A model generated the notes under the pieces. It searched no databases. It worked only from the letters and a program-made list of their open reading frames with translations, and was not told the origin of the DNA. 64,000 nt of DNA from Pararge aegeria (lineage: Eukaryota > Arthropoda > Insecta > Lepidoptera > Nymphalidae), in the NCBI RefSeq assembly GCF_905163445.1, contig NC_053191.1, positions 3,162,001 to 3,226,000 on the forward strand, given 5' to 3'. Positions 22,308-36,600 of the stretch are shown here, piece by piece; position 1 is the first letter of the stretch; each line of letters opens with the position of its first letter. The position numbers and the translations under genes were made by a program.

Positions 22308-24346
22308 TTGCATGGTGGTGATGATGACACTGAACGGTGCGATAATGTCAAGGAAAAAGGTAAATCATCCCTTACAAGGAACACTTTATCCTCTTATCAA
22401 TTTAGTTAAGTTTTCCCAACAACCAAATAAACTTTTGTTACAACAAACAACATGAACAATGTTTAATATGATTCAGACCTTTATAAATACTAAAATAAGC
22501 GTCAACTTGTGTTCAGTTACTTACGGACATACACAAATGTTCTTCTTTGTATAATATAATGTTTACCGTCTATATTTTTTCTCATCTTAGTGTTGATTTT
22601 ATGTAAGGTCAAGGCTTCACTGACAAGCATGTATACAAGTTTTTAATAAGAGTTTTTTTTTTAATGTTTAGTCGCCATTGACAACGTGGCCTTATAATAT
22701 TATGCACAAGTGTCATAGAAAGGGGGGTTCCGTAAAATAATATTTTTGGTTTTTAATGTTTATTTATTGCATATCTTACTTCATTTATTCGTTTAAATAT
22801 ACATATTTATTTAAACAAACCTTGTCTATGACACTGTGTTTACACTTTTTGGGTATGAAGCAAAAAGAGGTGCATAAGTTGTAAGAGACTCTAAAACTTG
22901 GCCAATTAGCAAACCTGTCGTCGTCACATAATTCAAGACGTTTTGTTAACTACTAAAAAGATCTACTCTTACTTGCGTGTAACTTTATTTGATGATAAGT
23001 AACTTTTTGGACTGGCCAGCAGGGCTAGTTACCACGAGAGAGTTATGTCTACCCATTATTTCGTCTATCTCTACAGATAAATACGAGTAACGGGTAGAAT
23101 TATCTCTTTGGATTGATACCGCAGCCACAGCGCGCCGCTTACTCTCGTTATAGGGTGCTTCTTATTCACCGAAAAATTAATTGACAGCAGCATTGGACAG
23201 CTTAACTGAGTCACTGTTGTTTGACAAAAACGAGACTCATTGAATTATATTCTTTAATATAACCTATCCACCTCTTTTCCTATAACTTCATGGTATGAGT
23301 ATTGTAGTTTTATCAACTCAGTAACATTTGTTAACAATATGAGATCCATGCATAAATTTTGCTTTCCGTTTAATTTTAGGTAAAATGATAACATTTTAAA
23401 ATTAAAATCCGCCAGCCACCTGCGTAAATATTATGTTCTTGTAGTTAAGTATTTAATTTATTTTATGTATTTTATAAACATAATTTCAGCTGTACCTAAA
23501 CCAATTATGAAATATTGTTTTAAATGAAAACTGACATACTATATGCAAACTTAATATGTGTGGAAGTCTGTCTTTTTTGAGCCTATAGGCTCAAGTACCG
23601 ATTTTTATGAAATTTACAATAGAGATATCTAGCATCCCTAAGGCACAGGCTACTTCACACTGTTAAGGTTACTGTTATTAAATGGGGACGGGGATTCCCC
23701 GTCGCCACAGATTATTTTACCTGTCAAAATTACAACTATAAATGGCATATGTTCGAGTCCCTTGATACACAACCTTTTCTTTAGGTAACAGTTCACCGCT
23801 ATGGTCTTACAGCTTTCGGTAAATATATGACGAACATAAACACAAACACATTTAGTTTCATTTGACTTTACACTTTAGGATCTCAAAAAATTTTATCACA
23901 GATATGTCTATCATGTGACCTTCGATGCAAGTTTCTTTTAAAATAACATAACTACAAAACAAAAACAGAGCCGCGAATTTCAAGCGCACTACTGAAATTT
24001 TGTGTAAAAGAAAATACTTTAATTCGAAATCCTGCCCAAAGTTTCCACAGGACTTATAAATTTAGACTCCTAATTTATTTATTGCAATCATAGTTTTTCT
24101 ATAGACCTATTATTTTTTTCTGGATCCATGACATTTCAAATCCGTGAGTTTCTTCAGTCCATCCGTGGTGTATGCAAGAGCTTCGGGACTACTCATCCTG
24201 TCCTAAATAAACCTATCACGTGGTTACGAACATTTCATTCTCACTGGTACTCATTCAAAAGTTTTATTTTTTCAAATACATTTCATCCAGCAACGGGACA
24301 CACGTCCCGAATTTATCATGTACATCTATCACGTGATTATGAACAC
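22308..24346. other. Intergenic region downstream of 4E-T
   Basis: No gene recognised. AT-rich, with small ORFs lacking motifs. Confidence 0.4.
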
Positions 24347-24352
24347 TTTATT
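24347..24352 (-). terminator. 4E-T: Polyadenylation signal of 4E-T
   Basis: AATAAA on the minus strand about 115 bases beyond the 4E-T stop; the first canonical signal after it. Confidence 0.55.
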
Positions 24353-24463
24353 TTCACTCGAGTTTCTCACTTCTTGCACTTTGCACAGAACACAACAACA
24401 GTCCGGGCACGTGGGTGACGTCGCACGCGCAGGCTTTAAATAGAGGGGGTGGGGTCTGGAGGC

Positions 24464-24636
24464 TCAGTTGCGCACGGGCGGCGCCGGCGAATGGTGGTGT
24501 CGCTCGAGGTCTTCCAGCGAGAGGGCATTAGGTACGTGCACTGAGGGTAATTTGCCCGCGGAGGCGCGAGCTAGGAGTTCAGGGGAGAACCATCTCGCCA
24601 GCTGGTTGTCACCGCCGCCTGTGCCACTGGTCATTT
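24464..24636 (-). CDS. 4E-T: 4E-T coding exon 23 (C-terminus)
   Basis: Acceptor TTAATTGCAG; stop TGA at 24466-24464. Encodes QLARWFSPELLARASAGKLP … LSLEDLERHHHSPAPPVRN. The W-F…V-x-ELE C-terminus is conserved; in human 4E-T the C-terminal region binds LSM14. Confidence 0.92.
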
Positions 24637-27600
24637 CTGCAATTAAGAGGCTGTATATTAATTACATCACCCAATTTTTAGTTAATTGGACTCTTAACCA
24701 CCCTTGTCTCATATTGTATAGTTGAGGTTTTTGAGGCCTTACAAATAAACGTGGAATAACGTCGGAATAGTTATTTGATGTTTTGTCCTGCTCTTACATT
24801 TGAAAGGTGCTCTAAGTTGAATTCAAATTGAAAATTCATTTACTTCAAGTACGTCCCCGTCTGTTACGGTAACGGTAACGGTGGGCGGTAACGCAGTATG
24901 GTTCAACAAGATACGATATATCTTGTGGAACCACACTGCGTTCAGCGGCTTGTTTACCCGAATATGGCGAAATTAATAATATTTATTCGTCTTTATTTGT
25001 TTTTTTAATGACTTATTTAAACATAGAATTACTACTTTTTTTTTTTAATTACATATTATAATGGTTCTAAGGACTCACCGTTGAGCGTCCTCTGGTGCGA
25101 CTGCACGAGCAATTGGTGCAAGGTGGTGCCAGCGCCGCGGTTGCCGCCCATGCCGCCCATGTTGCCCATGTTGCCCATGCCGCCCATGTTGCCCATGTTA
25201 TTCATGTTGTTCACATTGTTCATGTTGTTCATATTGTTCATGTTGTTCATGTTTAGCTGTGAACAGATTAGACTGAGCTTGAAGAAGTAAAACAATATTT
25301 TGAATGTGTGTTCACACTTTTTAAAAGGCTTTTTTTATTGGTAATGATGGACAGTGCAGATGTCGCTTAAGATTTGTTGATGCCTATTCAATCTTGTTTT
25401 AATGATACCCAGTTTGTTAGGGAACACAGAGCTCGGGGGGGCGTTCCAAATCCCAGCAATGCGTATAAGAAAACAAGACCCAAATCGCTTGGGTGAGTTT
25501 TTGGGATATTGATGACATTAGGATGTAAACCCGCCCGGTGTCTTGCGGTGCGATGGTGAAATGGTGAAGAGGGAATGATATCGAACAGTTCTTCAGTACA
25601 CTCCCATATAAAACACCGTAAAACTGACAACTTTACGACGATGTCAGAGACTTTCAAGTTTAGCCAAAAGTTGTGAATTCTCGCCTATACTGTCTACTGT
25701 TTCGGTCTACAGCATCCAAAGAGGCCAAAAAAAAAAAAACATAGTATAAATGTTAGTTCAATTGTTCTATTCTTAGATAGTCGCGGACGCTTCCGCCACA
25801 ATAAAATATTATATTATTAAAGAACTAAATCAGAATAAATTATTTTCTATAGGAATAAGATTCTAACCTAGCTGTCAAATGGAACCTACAATAATGGAGG
25901 CATTATAATGTTTTTATATTACTCTACAAGCTCTTGACTGCAATGTCATCTGGTGGTAAGTAATGATAGTAGCGGGCTAACCGGTTAGGAGTACGGCAGT
26001 TATAATAAACCATTAATAACACGACATCTTATTTTACTTAATCGCTTACATAATTACTCAAACCCATCACATATTACAAAGTTAACAGTTTTCCCCTAAC
26101 ACAGATTTAGGTCTAGAGTTAGTTGAATAGGCTAACGTGCAAGCGTCGACACAATTATGTTAGGACAAGAAAATTGGTACACATAACTAACTAAATGTTT
26201 TTTTATCAGGGAAATAAAATTGTTCTTCGTTTAAATTTCTAAAAATATACTAACATAATCGCGGTGCTACATTTATTGTTATTTAGGGCAATTACTTTTA
26301 AAATGTTAGTTATAAAACAGTCCAAATGTCTTTCATGCTTTATGGGCTTACAAACAAATTCAGAGTGCTGAATGGATACGTACATTATTGGACATTGGTT
26401 GTCTTTGCTGGACATGTGGGAAAGCTCGGTTTGAGTTCGTCATCTAATAAACAAATAAAAAACAGAATAATATATCGCGTAGCGTTAAAAACAACTGCGC
26501 GCAGCAGACGATTGAAATGTATAATTTTTTTTTATTTATTTCAATCGTCATTTTATTTTATAATGAATTAATTAATTGACAATGACAAATATATTTGGTC
26601 TATATGAGTAGATATAAAACAAGTCTCTACGGTCTACTTATACCAATAAAATCATAAATCATAATCCAAATTAACAAGTAAATAAAAAATGTCTATAAAA
26701 TCTAAAATGTCCATAAATTCTAAAATGACTGTAAAATCTAAAAATGTCTGTAAAATGTTAATTATTCAGGCTAACTACTTGCTTTTACCGTCTTCACAAA
26801 TAACGTTTACGTTATCTACTCGGTGAGCCTTATAAATAAACGTCGCATAACGTCGGAATATTTTTGCAGTTGAACTGGTACAAAACGCTGCCTAACGAAT
26901 CTGTTGGTTATGCCAAGTTTATTTATAAGGCTGAGAAAATATAGGCTCAACTGGTCCATTCAATAGGAGAAAGGCGCTCAAAAAGGAAATATTGATATAA
27001 GAAGCGCCATAGACAAATAAGCATACGTGGGTTTCGTTTAATTAAGTAAATTAAAAAGACGTTTTTTAACATTTACTGTAGTCGTAAAAATTTAATAGGC
27101 CCGTTTTGGCCGACGTAACTATTTATGAAACCATACGACTCGGTACTCACGATAATTCGATTCAAGTTCGTATCAGGACTTGACCGATATGATTACGTAT
27201 TGTAAAGTGTTCGTTCGTTAAAAGTATTTCTTTAAATTCAAAAATAATAACGGTTACTGGCTATACTATTACGACTATAGTTTCGTAGATTGTTTAACAC
27301 GCAATGATTTACTTTACGGACGCTGGGAGAAATTCTGAGCGTAATAAGGGATCTTAGTGTAACTAACTTAATTAAAATATAACCTAAATTAATTACTTTA
27401 CAAATCACGCCCGCGTGTTATGGTGCCAAGAAATGACAGCCAGCCCTTCTGTTACCAGATAGAGTAACCAACCGCAGTGTAATGTGTCGTAAGAATGCTT
27501 TGGCACTTAAATACTCTACGGCCCAATAGTGTCGACAGCAAACTAAAAGATTACGTAACTTTTATGTTACTGATACCAAGGCTGAAGTTGTATACAAATC

Positions 27601-30600
27601 TCTAAATTTAAAGACACATTTAAAAGTAGTGATATTCTTTTCACCATTGCCTTTGTGGAAAAGGACTGCATTATTTTAAGACCTGTCAATGTAGTTTCAT
27701 CCAAACAAACATACTTGTATATTTAATGTGAATCGACGAATGGATTACATTTCTTACAATGAAGTTGGTTTTATATTTGTCACAATTTATTTCAAGGCCT
27801 ACATTATAAGGGCTTCCAAGCATCCAATCTGTCTTTTTGTAGCGACTCTACAACCGGTTTGAAGGTAGATTCTACCGTGAAGAGGGCGGCATGAAACTCA
27901 GAAGTGGGTTTCTATAACATTTTTTTTAACTTATTGAAGAATACGTTGCGGTGCGTTATCTTATGTGCGATCAGCTTATGAATATCACCTGTTGTTGATT
28001 TAAATAGTGCTGCTGGTATTCAGGCGTTGGCGCGTAACCCATAGTCGGCGTGCCGCTCTGGTTACCCTAGAAAAACAGTATGTTTTTTAACGTCCCACTA
28101 ATAATAGTATAGCTAAATGGGCGCTAGTCAGGGGTAGTACTGCCGTCGAGCAGCAATGCTGTTTGAGAAGGTGTGGTCGCCGGTACGCCTCAGTTTGATT
28201 GATGGACACCGGATGTTACTTTTTATAGACGATTATGTAATTACAGGCACATGGGGTTGCAAGGTCAATTTGGGAACCCATGGGAAGAGGCAAAATTCTG
28301 GCTTCACGGCTTCGGCCGTGGCTAGTCACCACCTTAGCGACAAGGACCTTTCGCTAAGCTATTAAGCGTTCCGGTACGATGTTGAGGGCTAACTTTTAGT
28401 GGAATAAAAAAACGTGTTCCTTGCATTCTCTCCGAAGCTAGGAGATATGTGAGATGGTTATAACAAAAAAAAAATTACCCGGCTAAGTTTGTTGTGGGCT
28501 CTTCTTAGACCAGAGCGCGTTTGGAACCCTCGTAGCTTTAGGTTTAAGTTGGCGAACGAAGTTATCACCATCCCCTTACGATTATGTAAACATATTATAT
28601 GTATGAACGCTTCATAATTGCCTGAGATAGGCCTACATGAATAAAGAAATTTTGAATTTGAATTTTAAAGAAGAAGAAACACTTTATTGCACGTATAACA
28701 TACAGGAAAAATACAGTAAGAAGTATACAGTACACAATGTAGACATGCAAAGGCGGCCTTATTGCTGCAAGCAATCTCTTATAGAATGTTTCCTTTTGAA
28801 TTATGTTTATAGGTAATAGTTTTGCCATACCGTCAGTTGTGTCTTCTAATTCGTCTGTCATGTATTACTATAGAAAAAATACGAGAAAAATCTTAAAATA
28901 AGTGGTTTGTTTGGCACAGAATAGAAAGTTACCTTGACTATCGGTCTTCCGTGCGGCTTGGGCACAAGTCCCGCGTGCGGCGACGCCCACGGCGACTTGA
29001 GGCCGCCCTCCACTTCCTTCTCCGCCGTCATCTTGCGCAGCACCTGTCAAATAAAACAACGCTTAATTAGACGGCCGAGTGGCCTAGTGAGCAGCGACCC
29101 TGCTTTCTGAGTCCAAGGCCGTGGGTTCGATTCCCACAACTGGACAATATTTGTGTGATGAACATGATGTTTTTCAGTCTCTGGGTGTTTATCTGTATAT
29201 TATAAGTATTTATGTGTATTATATTCATAAAAAAATATTCATCAGCTATCTCAGTACCCATAACACAAGCTACGCTTTCTTTGGGGCTAGACGGCGATGT
29301 GTGTATTGTCGTAGTATATTTATTTATTTAAAAAATAATAAAATGATACAAACGACGGATATGCGCAGTGGGCAGCAACCCTGCTTTCTGAGTCCAATGC
29401 CGTGGGTTCGATTCCCACAACTGGAAATTGTTACTAGGTCAACATTAAAGCTTAGATACCGCGGTGAGTGTGAAAGAGATAAATGTAGGCTGTTTCGACT
29501 ACTGTGCCAACTGATGCTGTATCATTTGAATTGTGTGAGCAGGACAACAATAGCTTACTGAGGTGGGTGTAAAAGAGATGGGAGTGGACTGTTTCACCTG
29601 CTGCTGCTTATCCTCTATCGCTTTACTTGTGTAAGCAGGACAACAATGGCTTACAGAGGTGGGTGTGAAAGAGATGGGTGTGAACTGTTTCAACTGCTGC
29701 TGCATATACTCTATCGCTTTACTTGTGTAAATAGGACAACAATAGCTTACCGAAGTGGGTGTGAAAGAGATGGGTGTGGACTGTTTCAACTGCTGCTGCT
29801 TATACTCTATCGCTTAACTTGTGTAAGCAGGACAACAATAGCTTACCGAGGTGGGTGTGAAAGAGATGGGTGTGGACTGTTTCGACTGCTGCTGTTGGGC
29901 CTGCTGCTGGTGCTGTATCTCGTGTTTCCTGCGGAAGTTCTCCTTTTGCTCCTCCAACTTCTTCTTGAGCAGAGCTCCTTGCATTATCACTTGAGTATGC
30001 GCCGCCAACTCTCGTGGTGAGGGTATGCGAGCTGGTACGCCTGGAAGACCATACTTTATTTATTTATACTCTTTATTTATACACTGCATCAAATTCAGAA
30101 AAACAAAAAAAAAAAGAACAAACACTGTAAGAATGTAGTAGGATACGAAAGGCGGCCTTATCGCTAAGTAGCGATCTCTGCCAGGCAACTTAAGGATTAC
30201 TTACTTTATTAGGTATTCCCTTTTTTTTTTAATTCATAAGTTTGACCGGATGGTGCAGACTAATATAGCGGGCTTTAGGGGTATGGCAGTAAAATTAGAA
30301 CTGTAAACTATTTTTATTTATTTAACTCTTTATTCGTACACCACTATGAAGTTAGGAAAGAAAAAAAAACAATACAAAGACAGAAGTAGAATACAAAAGG
30401 CGGCCTTATCGCTTAGTAGCGATCTCTGCCAGGCAACCTTTGGATTAGGACAAGATCAGCGAGAGCGGACAGGTGGTGTAAAATTATTATAAACCTACAT
30501 TAAAATAGCTAAATACAAATACATAAACAAAATTGCACAAATAAGAAAAATGTAATAAATAAATATAAAATAATTAACTAATATATATTCAATCATACAT

Positions 30601-33600
30601 AAATACTATGGAGGGTAGAGGTAAGGAGAGTCATCTTATATGGGAGAAAAGTTGAAAAAGTGTCCAGTTGTTGCGCTAAATAACAGTTCAAAAATCCTCC
30701 ACAATGGCGCTGGTGGATCCACAGGGTATGGTATGAATGTAGCAATCGTAGATGAATTGAAGTATGCAGAGTTAAAAAATTTAATGTCATTATCGACTAA
30801 AGTAGTTAATTATTGAGAATTTCAACAACTTACGTTGTACAAAATATTGTGGTAAATATAACCTTACTTCCTTGTATCTCCATACTTCCTTGTTTATTTT
30901 TCAAGCCTACTCTAACAATATTTATATTTGGCGCTTCTTTTAAGAGTTACCCTGATGCAAATGTGGCGCCATCCTAATTTAATACATTTTGACGACACTT
31001 TTTCATATACACAGATGACTCTCCTTACCTCTACCCTCCATAATAAATACTTAAGAACATATAGATAATAAAAATAAACATAATCAAGATACTAAAACTA
31101 TGTAAAGCTTTACAAGCTTTTTACTTACAATGTTTTTGTTTGTCTTTGTTTGTCATTCCATCACGCGCTAAATAATAATAACCAATCAACTTTATTTTGG
31201 CATAGTTACTCAAAAGGGCGGAGAGTAACATATGCTATTCTTGGCGAAATTTTGCACAGAGCATATTTGCATATAGCTTGCTTACTGGAGAACATAGATC
31301 AACATACGTACGTAACGAACGTAGAAAACATTTTATCCCAGAAAAACTAACGTTTCCCACGGGATTTAGGATCAAACCGTGATAATCGCGGACGTGGATC
31401 GCGGGCCAAGCCAGATAATAATTAATCCAGTTTTAACACAATTTTTTTTTAGGTTTATAAAGGTTTAAATAATTAAAAAAAAAAAGTTGCTTCCATGTAA
31501 CCTATTAGTTTGCATTTCCGGTTACCCTAAGCATCCTGCTATTTATAAAACTTTTTTAATTAACCTGTTCCACAATTACTCAGCCAACAATTTACTTTAA
31601 GTAAATATGAATCCTTATATTAATCAGAATAGATTTGTAATTGATGTTAGACCAAAAATTAATAAGAAAATATAGTTTAACTTAATCCATCGATATATAT
31701 GGAAAGAACAATTATTATTACGAAAATAATTACCAATACTTGAAATGGTAAGCGTATCATCAACACAATTCCGAACATTCTCGACACTGAACAAATAGTC
31801 ATATTTTAAAAATGGATTTATTTAAAGATGAAACAATGCAATATTCGAGTAAATTCCACATGTGTTTGTCCAATGAAAATAATACAAACGGAAAACTTTA
31901 GGCTTGGGACCAATATGTTCAATAATATTAATTGTTCTTTTCTTATGTTAATTAGCTTATGTAATTACGATTCAACAGTGTGATATACTTATAGCATAGT
32001 GACGTTGGCGACACAGTGTAACATTAGGTATTATGGATGTAACTATACAAATAGTTATGTAATTTTATTTTTTACAGTAATAATTTACGGACCTAGCAGA
32101 TTGGCCACCTGATGGTAAGTGTAAAACGGTCGGCTATAAACAGAACACCGTTTCGCAGGGCAACCTGTGCCCATCTACCTTAGCCCTTAGTCTTAAACTG
32201 GCAAACGCCCTTCAGACCGGTACACAGCAATGTAACAATTCGACGGCCGATTGGCGCAGTGGGCAGCGACCCTGCTTTCTGAGTCCAAGGCCGTGGGTTC
32301 GATTCCCACAAATGGAAAATGTTTGTGTGATGAACATGAATGTTATTCAGGTGTTTGTATGTATATTATAAGTATTTATGTATCCTATTAATAAAAATAT
32401 TCATCAGTCACCTTAGTACTCATAACACAAGCTACGCTTGTCGCTTATTCTGGGGTTAGATGGCAATGTGTGTATAGTATATTTATTTATAAAAATGCTG
32501 CTAAGCGGCAGAAATAAGGACGTTGGTAGTACTTCCCTGGAGCAGTTCTGTCACAAGAAGCTATGCTACTGATGCTTGATTAAGAATATTCAAGTTCTCA
32601 AGTTCGAGATAAACGTGTCTGATATATCGTGATCGATTGGGCGATGTAACTTCGAAGCGGCGTGAAATTTACGATACAAATATTCTCATTATATGCCCTA
32701 ATACTAATTGGTAGTATATAAATACTACGCCCCTTAATGTTGCTTGGCGGCAGAAATAAGCTCTACATAAAGACATGCTACAATTGTTTTGATGTATTAA
32801 ACGTAACCTTATAGAAAAGTCCTATTATAGTATAAATGACTACGTAAACGATAAAAAAGCTTGGGTGTAAATTATTGCTCTAACCAGGTTGCTCTTCTAA
32901 TAATTTAAAATGACATTGTGAGATGGTGATAACAAAAAAAACACCCGGCTAAGTTTGTTGTGGGCTTCTCCTTAGACCAGGACGCGTTTGGAACCCTCGT
33001 AGCTTTAGTTTTAAGTTTACGAATGTGGTTATCGCCATCATCTCACTACCGTGTAATTCTTATGTACGCATCAAAAGTGCCACCTATGGGCCTACTTGAA
33101 TAAAGATATTTTTGACTTTGACTTTGACATCATGATAATCGGATGGAATTTTGTGGACAAATCAATAAAATTCATTAAAATCTCAACTGTTATACGTTGT
33201 GAAGATTCTTTGCAGGTATGTCTATAATGCTTTTCCTTTACCTGGATGGTGCACGGTGAGGGTGTTTGGGCTGGCAGCCATGATGGGTGATACGCAAAAT
33301 GCTGCGTCCATGGGAGGATATTGCGAAATTAATGTACTATAAAAGTCCGAATCAAAATTTACGACTTCTCGAACTTCTTGCGTTTTAATAATACGCACAA
33401 TTCAATATTCTGAATCAATCCATATGTGGGACATGTGGGTGATACAGTTGACTATCTACCCGAGGCTAACTTCCGCGACGTCATAAAGTTTGAATCGGAC
33501 TGTAATATTATAATTATTAATTTACTATTATTCTAATAGAGTTATAGGCCGATTGGCGCAGCGACCCTTCTTTCTGCGTCCAAGGCCGTGGGTTCGATTC

Positions 33601-36600
33601 CCAAAACTGGAAAAATGTTCCCATTTATAGCACTTGCTTTTAAGGTGAAGGAAAACATCGTGAGGAAACCTACATGCCTGAGAGCTGCCTCTAATGTTCT
33701 CTAAGGTGTGTGGAGTCCACCAATCCGCCCTTGGCCAGCGTGGTGGACTACGGCCTTAACCTTGAAGGTGTTCATGGGAGGAGGCACGCATATCCTTCTA
33801 CCTTATAATAATCTTACATCATTTTAAAATGTTCAACGGAAGGAATTTAAGCGAATTATCATCTGAATAAACGTCACATCGCGGACCAAACTCTGAGAAG
33901 AGGCATTTTTCGGTTTATGACTCTTTTAAAATGAATTTGTATACAAATGCATTTTCAAGATATATATTTTATAATACAATTCGATTTACGTATGAAATAA
34001 TAGAGCGAGTAGTAACAATTACTGTTCAAATAGATTGCGTTCTACCGTTTCAGTACATTTTCGTATTTTTTAATTATTAAACAGGCGCTCATTAAAACAA
34101 TTTCATTTCGACACACAATGATAATACATATGATGGTCGAAAACTCATCAATCTCCGTTGATGTTGAGAGATTAACCTAACTCCAAAGTTAGTTTGTTAA
34201 CTTAATAAAGTTAAACAGCGGTCTAAGGGCCGCATTCTTAATACCGATCTTGAGAATCTGTTCTTAGCACGATATCGATATGTAGGCATATGTGACGCTT
34301 CATTCTATTATGAATATTAACTTGGAACGGATATGATTTTTTTTTTTAATTCCATTCATATTTTTCCGCCATTCAATAACCGACTGATATATTACAGAAA
34401 CACAAGATGGCTTGGTGATACGGTTTTTACTACGTTAGTTATAAGCCATAAATAGAATTCCCACCAAATCAGTCCAGTGATTTAAAAATTTCAACAGTCA
34501 GAATTGACCCACTACGGGAACGGAACCCTGGACTTCCCACTTAAGGCCACAAGGCTCAGGCTGTGCTAGAAAGATGATGATTATTGACTGAAATCACTTT
34601 GTACCCTTCTGTAGAGGAAATTGCGAAAAAGTTAGAAAAATTACTGTTTCTAATAAACATTGTAATTACTGAAATCACGTTGTCCCTCTCCGTAGAGGAC
34701 ATGGTAAAAAGGACAAAAGATATATTTTTAGCACCGCATATCTTCCTACCTGGATGTGGTAACGGCGATAATCTCAGCGGCTGGTGGTGAGGTGGTACCA
34801 CGAGGTGAGGAGCCACGCCCGGAGGAAGCGGCGATCCAGCCATTTGCTGAATGAAATGAAATGAAATGAAATTTATTGTTAGGTTATGCACAGGGTATGC
34901 AGATAATGTAAAATGCAGTAAATCTCCAGAACGAGTTATAAAAACTTAAGGGTAGGCTTTTTATAAATAAAAAAATAAATAAAGTACTATGCCTACCCTT
35001 AAGTTTTTTATCTTTACTATATATTTTATATCATTGGCTCGCTTAGTGCATACCACAGGGTATTCCCCCTGTATACGCCACTGTACATAAAGAATTTATT
35101 ACTAAGAATTTATTAGAAAACTGCAGCAGTTAAAGAAGTATGCATAAAACAGCTCTTTAAATTATCTATGTACTCGTATTTATGGATACAAATACATAGA
35201 TAATTTAAAGAGCTGTTAGTGTATAGATATACATTTTGGTATTTATGTATAACAACACTCTTGGCACTATCTTCACTGGCGTTCTCTTGCTGTAAGTCCT
35301 TTCTACAAAGGTTGCCTGTAAGAGATTGCTTGCAACAATAAGGCCGCCTTTGTATGTCTACATTGTTACTCCTTAATGTTTCTTTTCCTGTATGTTACAC
35401 GTGAAATAAAGTGTTTCTTCTTCGAGAGAGAGAAAACAAGAGAAAGAGAAGAACTCTTTCCTCAAAGAGCTTTTTCTCCACCAGTCCACTTTTACATAAT
35501 CACTTCCCTAACCTTAAACACATAATTAAGACTCGTGAATTTCCTTCGTTTAAGCGGTAACTTTTACAGTAGATTTATTTGCATCTTCTCCTGGTCTCAA
35601 GGCTACCACTATAGTTCTAATAATAAATAAGCTAATTTGTTAGCAAACATTTGGAGAAAAAATATATACACATATCTAACAGTATGACTAAAAAAAAATC
35701 ATAACATCTATGTGTCATTGGTTGCTATAAGCAACGGTTTGTTAGGAAACCTTCCATATCGCATTTGGCTTATGTATAGTGTGAGATATTCTACCTTCGT
35801 TGACTCGTGAAAGTGAACAATGATTTATATTGCATCGAAACAGCGCCCTCTAGTTAAAATACTGGGGAACAATAATGTCACTAGATGGCGCTCTTTCAAT
35901 TTCATATAAATCATAATTAACTGTCACAAGATCGAATAGGTAGAAAATCTAACTCAGCATGCCTAATGTGAGATTTTCTACCCCGTTCCTGACAGGATGC
36001 CCCAACGGCACAAGTTTATCTTGTGTCATAACAACCAACCTGTCTCTGCTGCTGGTGCATACGGAGTATAGTTAGCAGCACTTCTCGGTGACGGCTCTGC
36101 AGGCCGGGGTTCCCTAATTGCTGCATCAAATGTTGCGCTGTTATTTCGCCAGCCTTCAGACCTGCATTAAAAAAAAAAAAGTAATTGAGCTGTTGGGTTC
36201 ACGGAATTTTAGTGTGTTTATAGTAGTTTTTTTTTTAAACTTTATTTTTTTGGGGACTTTTATCCTCGAACACATGCCAGACCCATCGTAACCTACACAG
36301 TGGGATCATTGAGATTAAACAAAATAAGAAGCAAAATTTAAAACTAAAACTTACATACTATTGTATGATTCAAGGATGAGCCAAAGCAACTAAGTCATAG
36401 AAGTCGTTGTTTATATAAAAAATAAAAAATCGTCGTATTAAGTAGTTTTAGTTAGTTAGTTTGCAATTATAAGTGATGAATTATTTATTATGTTTGTAAT
36501 AACTTTAATCTCTTTTAAGAATTTTATGTAGCCCTATTTTTTTTTAACATAAGTTTAGTAATTCGTGGACAATGATGTGGGTCTTGTGCTAATGCTATTT

